From Blastomussa wellsi (taxonomy: Eukaryota > Cnidaria > Anthozoa > Scleractinia > Plerogyridae): DNA of 64,000 nucleotides. Location: assembly GCA_947652115.1 (NCBI GenBank), contig OX393570.1, forward strand, positions 19,707,590-19,771,589, written 5' to 3'. The notes beneath the pieces are model-generated. The model did not search any database. It worked only from the letters and a program-made list of their open reading frames with translations, and had not been told where the DNA came from. The stretch's first letter is position 1. Every line of letters starts with the position of its first letter. The translations under genes were made by a program, and so were the position numbers. Of this stretch, positions 11,493 to 24,200 are shown one piece after another.

Positions 11493-14400
11493 ATGACCCG
11501 TGTTCTTGTAACAGGCGCCTCCGGTTTTCTTGCAATGCATGTTGTCAAGCAATTGCTTGATTCCGGAGAATATATCGTTCGAGGTACTGTGAGAAGTCTA
11601 GCGAACGAGCAGAAGGTTAATCCTTTGAAAATGCTGTGTCCAGAAAATGCCAAAGACAAGCTGGAATTGGCCGAGGCAGACCTTATGAAGAAAGAATCCT
11701 GGATCGAGTGAGTTTTATCGATCGCTATTTTGTAGTTCATTAAAGTTAAAGTGCGTGTCAATTGCAGAAGGCGTGAGGAAGGATTAACGCCAGTTTGGGG
11801 TTTAATGACTTTAATATCAGTCAACCACGCGAAGAAGTTTTAACCATATCTTTTGTGTTAAAGCCAACAAACATTCCCATGCAGTAATTCGATTTTCTTG
11901 ATGTAACCTTTCAGCAGAATACCTCGCTTTTCAGGAAGGCCCCGGTATCTGAAAAACTCAGCATGCGTGACATCCCATAAGCTTGTAACATATTGAGTCG
12001 CGCTATTTGCACCAGGTATTTAGCTAATGTTTTTGGTATCGTTTCTGAAGCAAGCGGATATAACAATTACATTTGGAGTGGATGCCGGGATGATTTTCGT
12101 TTTATGTACAAGTAAATGGCCTAAAAGAATACTGTTTTGCGTTAGCTCTGGGTCAGTCATTAATATTCAAACTTTTAAATTAAAAGAAGTAATTAAAGAT
12201 TAGAGTTGGTTAGATTGATAAATAACGACACCAGTTAAAATAGAAACGAGGCATGAATGGGAGGGGTTTAACAAACTATATAAAATGAGAACTCTAGCAG
12301 TTCCTGATAGTTTTAGACAGAATGTTTCTTTTTTTGTAGTGACATGGTATTCTTTATATGTAATTTGGATATTACAGAAGAAATCATGCATTTAAATTCT
12401 TAAATTAATTTGCATATCAGTGAACATCACTGCAATTGCAGTGACATATTATTTGCCAAAGGACAAAAGCAACCTCAACAATGAACGGAGCAGCAAAAAC
12501 GTATTGATCTTAGAATAAAATGTAAAACAGACTCGAGTCGCTCCTGGCACTTTCATGTGACATATTTTGCAAAGTATAAACAAAGCCACAAAATTATAAT
12601 AACTATAATTACATGTAAAGATGATCAACCATCCATATAGCCAAATGCTGGTGTAAATTGATGATGTTGTGCAAATAGAATTGTAGAATAAATCATTCAC
12701 TTCAGTAAGCAATTCAAAAACAGGGATGTCTTTGAATGAGAAGGATTGTAATTGATAATCTTGAAAACTGTAGGGTAAACTTTTCAGGATGCGATGTTGT
12801 GACGATCTAAACGGCGCGGGTCGCGGGTAAATTTTCGCGGGTCCAGAAAATGATGTCGGTAAATTGTCGCGGGTCGCCAGTAAATTTTCGCCGGTAAATT
12901 GTCGCGGGTTAGGGTTAGGTTACAATTATATTACAATTTGTTATGGGATTAATTTTAGCAATCACATTAAGCAATTTTAAAAACCCGCGACAATATAACC
13001 GCGACCCGCGTCAATTAGACACTGCGATATCCATGGCAGAGCTCCCTTTAACATCGCCTTCACTGTCATTATGAGATACATGAGATATACAATTGAATCT
13101 AACTCAAGTCTATTAAAGATGCGGTAGCAAATTTCAGCTTAAAACAGGGCAGGGGTTTCCTAGACCCCATTAGAGCAGCCACACCCAAACCTTTGCGAGT
13201 GCCCCCCTCCCCACACAACATCAAACAAGTGCCTTGTTATTTTTATTATAATATAATCAATACTGTGTTTCTACAACAAGTAAGAGAAAAGATCATTGCA
13301 ACGACAAACCAAAGATGACATCGCCAATGGACATTAAAGGAGATTGACAAAGCACTCCCAGGCAATGTAATTTGGTTGTAAAACCATGGCAGTTTCTATT
13401 CGGGTGTATTAAATATTAAAATTGTTTTTTGTTTCTATTTCTTGTCCCTGACAGTGCTGTAAAAGATTGCACGTATGTGATTCATGTGGCTTCACCATTC
13501 CCAGCCACAAATCCAAGGGATGAAAATGAGCTCATAAAGCCTGCAGTGGAAGGGACTACAAATGTACTTGAAGCATGTGCCAAGACAAAGGGTGCAGTTA
13601 AACGGGTTGTGCTGACAAGTTCTTGTGCAGCAATTTATAGTAAGAGGACAGTTGTGAGTTATAGAAACAACCTACGAAAACAGACTCCTTTCACATACCT
13701 ACAGAAGGGTTTCTAAAGTTTTTTGTTTTTTGTTTTTTGTTCATAAATATAAACCCTTTAAACCACCTTAATGGAAATGAATCAACTTTTCAGTGGGACT
13801 GTTTTCTATATTCAACTCATAAAGTGAGTAATCCTTTCGGGCAGAGTCTCGGGTCACCTCGCAGCTCTTTGAAGGTCTCACCTGATTGGGGACCAGCCTT
13901 CAGGTGAGACAAAAGAACAAACATCACAAACAACGGACCCTAGCCCAAACAATAAGGCTGCAACACTATCCCTACCACTGAAATTTAGAGGTTATAGGAG
14001 CTGCGAGGCTACCGAGAGTCTCCTGGAATACAACACTGATCTGCCGTGCCCCATCCCTCGGGTGAGAATGTTACACCTGTTCAAATGTAGCCCCATGAAT
14101 TCCCAAGGTGAACGACATGTCCTATTACTTTTTGATTAATCTGAGCCAATTTTGTACAGTCCATTTTGTTTAAAGATTGTACATTCTACCCGTGCAAAAT
14201 GTTTCACGTTTGAGATCTCACCAAGATTTTTGTCATCTCGGCAATATTGGTGAGATCTCAGCGACATCCTTCCTCATGAGGTTTCTCCAAGAACTGGCAG
14301 AAAATGGAACGATCTCGGTAAGATATCACCGGAATACCAATATCTCGCTGACATTGCAACGAATTAATGCCTACATATCTTGTCGAGCTGGGTCTCGGCA

Positions 14401-16847
14401 ATACCGGGATCTCGGCAGCTAAAAACGTGCCGAAAATCTCGCTGAGTTCTCGCCAAAATATTGACAAAAATTTTGTGCGGGTAGATATTCTGATTATAAT
14501 GTTTTGCATAATTTGTAGGCGGCCGACTTGCAGAAGAAAAAGTCTTTACAGAGGAAGATTGGTCGGCACTGGACAAGTCCATCCCTTACGAAAAGAGCAA
14601 AAATTTGGCTGAGAAGGCGGCTTGGGAACTAGTCAATAATTTACCAGGTTAGAACATTTAAGTACCATACTCATTGTTTAGTTAAGTATAATTAATTATA
14701 TAAAGTCATGTTAAGTATTGTTCTAAATTATCATCAAATTAATTATAGACACGTTAATTTTAACAGATGATGAGAAGTTTGAACTGTGTGTCATCAATCC
14801 TGGTCTTATCCTTGGACCTGTGTTGCACGGATCTACTTGCACAAGTATGGAGGTAATGAAAATGCAGGGTTTGAAGTCCCGCAAAATGCTCCATAATGGC
14901 AACGTTAATTAATCTAGCTGTAAAATGCACTTTGTTGACTTTTTTGAATAATAAAACAATTATCCTGTCCAATCTTGTGGAATATCGTCTGACTTTTAGC
15001 GCACTCGGAAAAAAGCAAAACTTGAGTCCAATAAATAAATCGCCTAGAAAGAAAATGAAATAAAAATGTCGGCAAGTGGGCTCGAACCGACCTCGGCATT
15101 TCAAGTCCGCTTTGCGTCGTATACAGGTAACAGAGCAGACTCAAGTAAGTCATGGAAACAACAACACCAACAAGCTTTATTTGCATGACTGTAAACTTTT
15201 ACACTTTTATTGCAAAAGCTTACAACTAATTAACTAAAGACATATCTAATAAAATTTAAAACAAAAATAATTATATTGGCAGAAACGAAGTTGAACCGTG
15301 CAAACGTTCGCTAATAGTTCATTGCTGAGGGTTTTTAGCTAAATATGGAGCGATTTTCTTATCTAGTAATTAGCTAGACATTCTTGTCTATTTATAACTC
15401 ATTTTCCGAGTTCGGTGGCTAATAGCCACTTTGATTCAGTTTCACAGACGTCTTCTCATGCGCGAAATGCCAATGGTGCCGAAGATGTCGATGGGAATCT
15501 GTGACGTCAGAGATGTTGCACAAGCACACATAACGGCAATGACATCATCCAAAGCTCCTGGTAAGTTGCCTAGCAACAAACAATCGTTTGAGTAAATATT
15601 GCACTCAGGTGAGGTTCTCTTCTATGCAGCAAATGCAATGATAATGACACTGTCACCATTTTTAGCATACATCGATCTTTGGAAGCTGGACATTAATGGT
15701 TTTATTTCGTAGAGCAGTACTCGACAAATGATTAGGACCCGGATTGTGATATGGATTTTTGAAAAGGCGTCAGGATGTCAGGTTTTTAATCATTTAGTTA
15801 GTTAGTTAGAGCTAAAGCAGTTCTTATTACACAAATTTAGGGACCATTTCGTGAATTTATACGCTTTAGGCAAATATGCCTTGACAGGGTCCCTTTAAAA
15901 ATAAACTCGTTCGTTCACCTCTTCACCTGTCAAGCCCAGAGGGTGGCGACGGTACGTCGGTGACTCCAACGCGTACATTAAAGAGATGATGTTGAACCCT
16001 TCCATAAGCACCTAAACTCCATCAACCACCACACTCAGTTCACATAAGCTGTCAACAGCCACAGGCAACCAAACGATTGCCTTTCTTGACATGAATACCA
16101 CAGTCATCCCAGACGGAAGTAAGTGTGCATCGCAAGGCTACGCGTACTAACAAATACCTTTCATTTGATTCGCACAGTCCGGCACTAAGCAGAAGAGCAG
16201 TAGTCAAAACACTCATGAACCAGGCCGAGTGCCTGCCATCGAGCACTGAGCAGCGATGCACTGAAGAACAGCATGTTGTCAGTTGCTATGATCAGCAATT
16301 GTTGAGCAAAACGTGCTATGTTCCATGCACATGCAATAATGCTACCTTTGATTCTGCATGCACTCTGCAGACACCCAGAAATCCGGAAGTTCGGAAATCT
16401 GCGCATCTCAATGGAATAGTGTTAGAATAGCTGCTTCGTAACTTCTTCAGCAATTAAAGATGTAACCAATCGTCCTGTTTGTACATCTCCTAGGTAACAG
16501 ATATATCACAATTACTGGCTGCATATGGGTGGATGAAATGGCAAAAATCCTTGATGAAGAATTTAGACCTCTAGGTAATTTTCACATATACAGATGATGG
16601 GCCAAACTATTGAAATCTGTTTGAAAAGGTCCAAGGAGGAGAACTTGGACAAACACAGGGAAACAAGCAATATTCAGAGAGCAGACCTTAACATACATAA
16701 CATAACCATACATAAGCGGGTAGCAGCTAAGCTGCTGCTCTTTGTAAATAGTGTCACCTGTTATATTCTATTTAACAATTAGACTACGAGCCCTAGTTTT
16801 CTATGAGCGAATATTTAACGAGGCGCAGCCGAGTTGACTATCGCTCA

Positions 16848-16883
<36 letters not shown>

Positions 16884-18226
16884 GAAACTCTAAGGGTTAC
16901 ATTCCAAACGCCACATTTTAAGTATTTTTTGAGCCAAAAATCAAGAAAAATCTCGCATTCAAAGAGCAACGCGAGCACGATCGTTTTCTATCGACGAATA
17001 GAAAACAGTGGGAGAACCAATCAGATTCACGAATTTCCAATAGAACACAGCTGAGTTTCTACTAATCTGTTTTATACAATAAGCCCAACTTTCTTATTTA
17101 ATGTATCCTTAGGTCGTAAATGCGTAGATTGGATACAGTCTCACTTTTCCTCTAAAGTCATAGCTTGCGGTTTCAAGCTCTTTCACTATTTTTGTGTTCC
17201 TCCCCACGGACTACAGAGCAAAAGAGACACTGCTGGATGATCTAAAGAATGACCTATTTTTGTAATATTTAATGGAAATGACTTAGCGAGCGGCTTCCCT
17301 GGCTATCTTAACGTCTTATTAAGTTTACCAAGTTTCCTTTTGTATTTTAACCTTAAGGTTACAACGTTCCAACCCGGGTCTGCCCTTCGTTTGGCATGAA
17401 AATTCTCTCATGGTTTGATGGCACAGTGAAGATCTTACTGCCTAGCCTTGACAAAGAATTAAAGTTGGACAATTCGAAGGTACTACTCTTACAATGAATG
17501 CTGCTTTCGAAAATGAATCATTTTAATATTCTCGAAACAAACAGCGTATGTAATCTTAAATAAAGAGATTTTAGCTAAGCCTAAAAGCGGAACTCAACAT
17601 TTTTGCTCTTGTGAAAATACTTGCGCCTGCGATCCAGGGGAAACATGAACTGACGCGCGAATGACGCAGGTGTGCAATTACAGGCATCCAATTTGAAGTT
17701 GTTCAAATTGGATACCTGTAATTGGATATTCACGTGATCGCACGCCGATTACGCGACAAATAGGCGCGCGCAGAACCAATCAAAATCGACAATTTCAACC
17801 TCGTCTCCAGGGCCATCCGCGTGGTTATTTGTCGGGGGCACCACGCGGATGGCCCTGGGGACGAGGTTGCTATAATTTTGTTATAGATAAGATTACGCGA
17901 CAAATAGGCGCGTGCAGAACCGACCAAACTGATCGAGAATTTTGTTATAAATACGATTAGTTGTAAAATAAAACAATTATTCTTCCAAAATCTTGTGCAA
18001 TACTATCTTATTTTAATCCGAAGTGAAATAAAGTTTATGTATGGATGTTCGTATGTATGTTGTTCGATTTCGCAAAGTAATACGGAAGAATTCTTTGTCT
18101 AGTTTCTGTCCCTGTATAATTTTGCGCGGGTAATTCGAGGTTTTGGTTCAGGCGATGACCATGAAGGCAGGTTGATAAGCCATATCGGATCTGGCAACTC
18201 GTTAACTCTTTTGTTAAGAGGGGATA

Positions 18227-18263
<37 letters not shown>

Positions 18264-18570
18264 GTATAACAATGGTTTTATCAACTGGGTTGATAATGTG
18301 AATTGGCCACCGTAAGCCAGGAAGTTCTAACCTCTTTCCAGGCTTAAACTCTCCAACTAGGGCGTGGAGATCTGGATACGAGAAAATTGGTTCTGTGTCC
18401 AACTCTTATCTCAGTGCCTTTTTTTTCTTTCGTTGAAGATAAAAGCAGAGCTTGGGTATCAGCCGAGAGAATTGAAGACCTCCATAATAGATATGGCTTA
18501 CAGTCTGATCGATGCTGGTTTTATCAAGAAGACAGAAAAATACGAGGAAGTGAAAAACAGAAGGCTGTGA
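11493..18570 (+). CDS. Extended SDR, dihydroflavonol-4-reductase-like NAD(P)H oxidoreductase
   Basis: Exons: 11493-11707, 13455-13639, 14519-14647, 14767-14852, 15440-15560, 16494-16574, 17358-17479, 18439-18570. They join in frame to 356 residues and a TGA, the usual size for this family. The start MTRVLVTGASGFLAMHV is a Rossmann nucleotide-binding loop right at the N terminus, which fixes the ATG. Other marks are the active-site strand VVLTSSCAAI, the catalytic YxxxK as YEKSK, and VINPGLILGP after it. Relatives reduce aldehydes or ketones such as flavanones, phenylacetaldehyde or methylglyoxal-type substrates with NADPH in the cytosol; the true substrate cannot be read here. The third glycine of the usual loop is Ala (GASGFLA), as in many DFR-like enzymes. 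No signal peptide or membrane segment is seen. Confidence 0.93.
12800..13018. mobile_element. GC-rich repeat element with GCGGGT motifs in SDR intron 1
   Basis: Blocks of CGCGGGTAAATT(T/G)TCGCGGGT recur four to five times on the left, and the right end carries the inverse (ACCCGCGACAATATAACCGCGACCCGCG). The ends are thus inverted and the left half is internally repeated. It contains GGTTAGGGTTAGGTTA, which resembles telomere repeats but is only two units. Confidence 0.55.
13844..14024. mobile_element. MITE-like element in SDR intron 2
   Basis: The left end GAGTCTCGGGTCACCTCGCA and the right end TGCGAGGCTACCGAGAGTCTC are imperfect inverted repeats, with an inner CTCACCTGATTGGGG / CAGGTGAG pair. 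No ORF is present. It lies between SDR exons 2 and 3. Confidence 0.55.
14184..14485. mobile_element. MITE-like element just upstream of SDR exon 3
   Basis: The ends TTCTACCCGTGCAAAAT and ATTTTGTGCGGGTAGA are inverted repeats. The interior is full of GAGATCTC and ATCTCGG motifs, which create overlapping 70 to 83 residue ORFs on both strands; none is an exon. The element ends 33 bp before the exon at 14519, so it sits close to the branch-point region of that intron. Confidence 0.7.
16774..16877. mobile_element. Short foldback element with AGACTAC/GTAGTCT ends
   Basis: AACAATTAGACTACGAGCCC on the left is mirrored by GAGTAGTCTAATTGTT on the right, and the inner TTTTCTATGAGCGA pairs with TCGCTCATAGAAAA. 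The outermost AGACTACGAGC matches the ends of the foldback at 21753-22029. A decayed relative lies around 22820-22880. Confidence 0.7.
17797..17868. mobile_element. Compact 28-bp-arm hairpin in an SDR intron
   Basis: The arm 17797-17824 (AACCTCGTCTCCAGGGCCAT...) is the reverse complement of 17841-17868 with one mismatch and a 16-bp loop. The stem is GC-rich and nearly perfect, which implies a young element. Flanks repeat GCGCG(C/T)GCAGAACC at about 17764 and 17909. Confidence 0.75.
18273..18315. repeat. 40-bp dispersed repeat core, copy 1
   Basis: TGGTTTTATCAACTGGGTTG and the following ATAATGTGAATTGGCCACCG recur identically at about 45501-45541. It is the edge of a dispersed retroelement-like repeat; here nothing of the element beyond this core is recognisable. 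Confidence 0.6.
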
Positions 18571-21232
18571 CTGGGGCAGAGTAGAAGTAAACCGACACAC
18601 GGGCTTTGAGTCGCGCATTTCACGGAAGTTGGTCACGTTACAGTATGTAAAAACTTGTCTTAGTTTAGTTCACTAGACTATCCCGGCGGTAGAATTGAAT
18701 ATCCGTACTCTAAAGCTTAGTAAGTTTAAGTAGAGTAGTTTAGTTCAATCGAGATTTGTATGCAATTGTAGTCTGTTTTTGCTCAAAAATGAAGTTCCGC
18801 ACTTTGAACTCACTTGCCCCCCGCATCACGCGCGCACTGCCACATTGTCTTTAAGATAGCTTTTGGTTTTCTGCCAAGGACTAGAAAGTAAGATGGCAGA
18901 ATTCAAGTGTTAGAATTTGTATTGTAAATGCAACAGGAAATAGTTTTCTTTTGTTTCTTGATACTCGCGTACGATCGCACCAAACTTTGTTACACAAAAC
19001 GATATGTTTTGTTACTCCTTCTTTTAAGTTTCTTTTTCTTCTTATTGAATATTCCTGAAGATTATATTTTGCTATTCTTTTTGATGACTGCATCACCAGA
19101 ACCGTTCACTGTAAACAGTTTTGCGCCATCGTTAAAGGTGGTGGCAAATCAGGACTCATGGTTGCCGACACGAATGTGTTCGCAACAAGTGTTTCCGCGT
19201 TTTCTCGCGCAACAAATCGCCATGAGCAACGATGTGTCCGCAACAGTGTGTCCTCGTTTGCCACATAAGTTATCAGTAGAGTTCCTTGTAGTGTTTCGGA
19301 AAGAAAGAAGACAGTATCACAATGGCGTCGCAAAGCAAAATTATAGTTGGAAAAAGCCAGACCAAACATTTAAATGTATGGCCAGCGTATCGTATCATTT
19401 AACGCATTCGCATTTATCGCATTCATCATTTAACGCATACGCATTAAGCTATAAAGTTAAGGACAGACCGGATTAAATTGTCTGTTGTATTTGGCCAATT
19501 CTTAGGGGACGGTCAAATGTCATTGTAGTTTCAGTTATTTTTTATTTCAAAATGTCAGAGCTGTGAGGACTGCTAAGCCTAAAATTACTTAAGGACTATA
19601 ACAGGCATATAGTAGTTGATTAGGAAACGTCCCACTCGAGTGTTATATTGCAAGAAAGCCACTCAAATGAAACATGTTGCAAACTTTTATGAGAACTGCA
19701 ATGTTCTGTAATGATGTTGGTTGATCAGTATGAAAAATGCTGTTCTGAAAGGGCTATTTATTACTTGGCAGGCTAAAATTAGAATATTATAATTGTATTT
19801 CACACCTTGGAGGTTTGGATACCCAGTTCTCCATTTTAGTCTTGTTTGCAGATGTATCAAATACGAGACAATGTTTCATGGGCTATCCAAACAACTCGAA
19901 TTTCGTCAAAAATACTTCGATGCGACTTTTAGAGTTCTCGGTGCTTGGATATTCCGATGTCACTTTCTCTCGTGTTTGACATACCACTTAAACTTCGAAA
20001 ACGGGCAGGTTGCTCAGGAAAGAGAAATCAAAACTCTTCGATACTTCAAAAGCAGCAGATGGTGAAAAACTTCGGCGGTTTTGCAAAGCTGGCATTCACT
20101 AGTGACGGAGTCGGTGTCGTAAGCGGAGCAGCGAAAGAACGCTTACAACCTATCGAAAATCAAAAATGACTCGAAAGCGGAGTCAAAATCGGAGTCGGAA
20201 GAATCACGTTTCCATTTTCTTCAGATTTCGCTTATGACTCAGTCGCTTACGATCTAGTGAAAACACGATTGTCGGAGTCGCAAGCAGAAGCGGAAGAATA
20301 AACCAATCATATTACTAGTTTCAGGAACTCCGAGTACTTCCTTTCTGATCACGCGTGAAGGATGCGCAATGAAAACTAACGAACTACCTCAGTGAAAAAA
20401 GTCTCATGTCCGTACATTCAAACAGCACATGCGTCTAATTTGAAGCGCACTTCAGATGTTTTCAAAATGTAGTGTTGTTATTTGGGCACTTAATATTACT
20501 AATTCACAGCATCAATTGCTGCATATCTGCTTGTGCATAATTTATAGTCCAGATTTTGGGAAGTCGGCAAAAGACAGGCATCGATCACTCCTTGAGAAGT
20601 TGTAATAAATGCAGGAAGTAAAACAAAAAATGCTGAAAACTTGAGGAAGTTTTCAAAGTTCAAAAGAACATATAAGCCAACGATACAGAACAAAGTGACG
20701 CGAGATACCTACTCACTCAGTTTCAAAACTATTTTTGTAAGTGCATGCCATATTATGTACGTATCACAAAACATTCCTTGTAAAACAATATACATACAAA
20801 ATATACTTTTGCAAGTCTCAATAAATTAACAAAATACATCATTTGAAAACTGATATGAACATTTCTGGTGTTTGCATTATATATATGTTTGAGGTATTGC
20901 GCGCGCTACTTGTTATAACTCCATAAAGCACGCGACTTTCGTCACGTGCTTGCTTTGTGGAGTTACAATAAATGTACATGCGGCTAAAATCACGAGTTGG
21001 AGGGCGTGCAATGCCTTAAGAATTTTTTAAAGAAACCAAGAACTATGCCTCGTGCTTCTCTACGCACTTCTCTCGTGTTCTTAAAATCTCCCGCGTGCTT
21101 GTATAACTCAACAATGCACTAGGGCGCGTCTTTTTTTTATTTCTATAATAATTAACTAGAACTGACCAAATGTATAAACAACCATGTGCGTACCGGCATT
21201 AGCCGCGAAGAGCAATATCACACAGCGTCTCA
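18571..21232. other. Intergenic region between the SDR gene and the minus-strand gene
   Basis: The two genes converge here. No exon-like frame was accepted. An open frame at 18928-19476 has no family features and runs through GCATTCGCATTTATCGCATT-type low complexity. Around 20080-20290 the motif GGAGTCGGA is repeated in both orientations and looks like decayed repeat. Around 20895-20970 there is a short inverted repeat (ATAACTCCATAAAGCACG / CACGTGCTTGCTTTGTGGAG). Confidence 0.5.
21136..21141 (-). terminator. Candidate polyadenylation signal of the minus-strand gene
   Basis: TTTATT on the plus strand reads AATAAA on the minus strand, 92 bp past the stop codon at 21233-21235. Position and sequence fit; use is inferred. 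Confidence 0.5.
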
Positions 21233-24200
21233 CTATTTATCACCATAGTCATAATAGTAAGCCTTGATGGCTTTGATTTTTATCGGTGCTGATTGCACTC
21301 TTGGTTCTCTGCACGGTTTTCTGTCTGTTTTCCATTCTGCTGAATGCCAGCGTTCAATACTCAGGAAGTGAGGGTCCGTGTTAGTTGCGCGTGTTGAGAA
21401 CGTTCTCTCCTCCTTTTCGACCTTTTCTTTTTCCTTTTCCACGATGAGTTCTTCCTCAGATGAGTCAGAGAAAATACTCCGGGTAACAGAATCTGAAATA
21501 TGCATGTGCAGAAATTTTCATTTGTTCACACTCAATTTCGCACTGGTCAAGCTCCGTGTTGTTCAGGGGTCTTCTGTCACAGTTAGCACGCAACGGCACT
21601 AAGACTTGAATGTAGTGGAAGCAAACTAATTTTGGAAAGGCTGTTTGCATATAAGACAACTTTAGAGAAATTACATGTGCTTGCCTCATGCTATAGTCTC
21701 AAATCAAATGGCGAGAAAAATTTCAGGTGCATCTGAACTGTAAACACGTGGATAGACTACGAGCAGTCCCTGACTCGTCCCCAGTCGTCTTCTTTTTTGC
21801 ATCGCGCGGAAAGAGGAGGCATGTTCTCACTCATGCCTCCTCTTTCCGCACGAAAGAAGACGACTGAGGACGAGTCAGGAGCAGTCCCTTTTTTTCTTAG
21901 TCCGCCGAGTGCGGAGCGAAAACATGGCCGCACGAAACCTGGGAGAGGCAGCGTCTCCCAGGTTTCGTGCGGCCATGTTATCGCTCCGCACTCGGCGGAC
22001 TAAGAAAAAAAGGGACTGCTCGTAGTCTAACACGTGGACACATGATGAAGGCGGTGTGCAACAAATGCAGACTGAAGACTTGCAAACTGGCAGAATTTTT
22101 TAAGGTAAATAGAATGTTACCATTACTATTATTGAGAACAAACTGCAAGCAGGCTAACTCTAGTGCTGTTTAGGCTAACCAGAGTAATATTCAGGCTAAC
22201 CGGAGTGCCAGTCTGCAAGTCTGCAGTCTGCAGTCTGCATTTGTTGCACACCGTGATAAAGGTGAAATGATCAAATGTGACACATCATTGATATAATTAT
22301 GAATAGTGAGAACAGGGATAATAAGGCTTAGTACGTGAAAGAACTGGAAAGAGTTTTGTATGAGTTGTTGCAGGGTGGTATGATACACTCTTACCATCAA
22401 AATATTCATCTCGTATAAGGAAGGAGTTCAGGCCAGGCTTGGGAATATAAACTCCTAATTTAGAGAGCGCACGGGAATCCAAATATCTTGTCCTAAAAAC
22501 AATGGAGTATTTAAAGAAAGTGATTAGCAGTTGCCAACAAAATGTTTGCTGCTTTTTTGCGTTTGTGAAGTGTTTTCGGCGTCTGTGGAGAAGATTTGGA
22601 TAATCTTGTTGTAAAAAGTCAGATTTATGTTAAAACAGTCAATGAATTATTCACCCTCGATTTCTATCGCATGTTCGTAGAAAATCAGCAATCCGCTGAA
22701 TGTCTACGACGGTCTACTTAGGCTCGATTACCAGACGCTGTTCGGGAACCGGAGCCCACGCTCCCACCCGAACGAAGACTGGACTCGAGAGAGTGGCAGA
22801 AATCGAGCCTACAGTCTACTCGGCTGCACCTCATTGACTATTCGCCCATAGAAAACAAGGGCTTGTAGTCCAATTGCTAAAGTAGCTGATTCAGGGTTTG
22901 CCCTCATCAACTATCACACAACAGAAATGTAATTGTTAAATAGACCTGAATGGGTCCAAGGATCAGGTGAGTTAGTATTTTGTCAGCAGTTCAGTTCACT
23001 TGGTTACCTGTTGTATCGGGCTCCAGTAAGAAAACCATGAAGAGTTTCACCATGAGGAGGAATCCTGTAAAAAAGGAAATGATCCTCAGAATTTGTAGGC
23101 AAACTTCTGCTAGAGTACAGTTAACCCTGATGAATATGCTCTACACTCAAAGAAATATTTTCTGATACTGTATGAATGCACAGCAGGCAGTCAGTAGCAT
23201 ACCAACCAGCAGGGCTGAAAAATAACAATTGGAAATCCAACAATGGCCGAACAAAATTTGCGGATATCCAATCAAAATGCCAACTGCGGTCGAAAGAATG
23301 TCCGGACATTTTTTCGCCTTCAAATGCAAATGCCAATGATCGTTTTTACGTAGCTAGCAGAGTTGTGCAATCAAATCAGTATAAGTAAGCGTGCTCCATT
23401 TACCTACTAGAAGATGGATATCCATGTTCTATAACAAAATAATGCCCACTTGAGGTTTAGAAAAGCTGCTAGTGGATGCCCGAGCCGTTAGGCGAGGGCA
23501 TTCAGCTGCTTTTCCACTGCTTTTCCACCGGCAATGTTATAAAACAATTGGTTCATGCTTTTGGTTGTGCACTATTGAGTTATGGTGCACGTAGGAAGTT
23601 TGGATGGCACTCAAGAAGCTAGAGTTGCTCTCAGCTATTGCCTCGAGAAACTCTGGCCCTTCTTTCATGCTCTCCAAATTGATGGTGCATGCTAAAGCAT
23701 GAACAAATTGACTGTTAAGTGCTACCAAGGAGTTTTGTAATATGACATCTGACAACACCAACCTTGCTCCCAGTAGGACACATGTCTTTTGACGGAAAAA
23801 AGAATTATTTGCAACCCTGAGGCTGAACCAGTGGCCAGCATTTTAGAAACATGCACATCATTTATGTTTAAAATTCACCACAATTTACTTGTATCAACAG
23901 CCATTATTTATGAAATATAATTTACTTTACATTCACATGAGTTTACTCACTGTTTAGGAACTGGGCCACTTTTGTAAAACCTGTAGTCATTACCTGTTAA
24001 CAAAGAAAAGGACCGATTTAGACAGAGGAGTCATTGTTAATTATTTATATTGTTCTTGTTTGATGTTAAACCCTTTTGATGTATTTTAATGTAAGTAATA
24101 TTTTATGTAATGCTAGTATGCTTGTTATAAGTGCTAGTATGTTTGCTTAGAAGTGCTAGTATGTTTGTGACCAAATAAAAATAAAAATAAAAAATAACAA

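Noticed and set aside
11233..11824. Minus-strand ORFs of 100 and 114 codons overlapping the SDR start
   Set aside because: They are antisense to SDR exon 1, which shows a clear Rossmann motif on the plus strand. The minus frames have no recognisable features.
12909..12925. Interstitial telomere repeat
   Set aside because: There are only two TTAGGG units, embedded in a repeat element that offers a simpler origin.
14177..14612. Overlapping ORFs of 72 to 83 codons on both strands
   Set aside because: They fall in the MITE at 14184-14485 with repeated GAGATCTC motifs; only SDR exon 3 (14519-14647) is coding here.
18928..19476. 182-codon plus-strand ORF after the SDR gene
   Set aside because: It has no family motif, composition resembles random frame, and part of it is GCATT-type low-complexity sequence. 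No splice partners were found.
23537..23761. 74-residue minus-strand frame as a missing exon of the unrecognised gene
   Set aside because: It lies between the ends of an R1-family repeat copy, and no donor with the needed phase 2 was found. It could still be part of the gene if another exon connects it.
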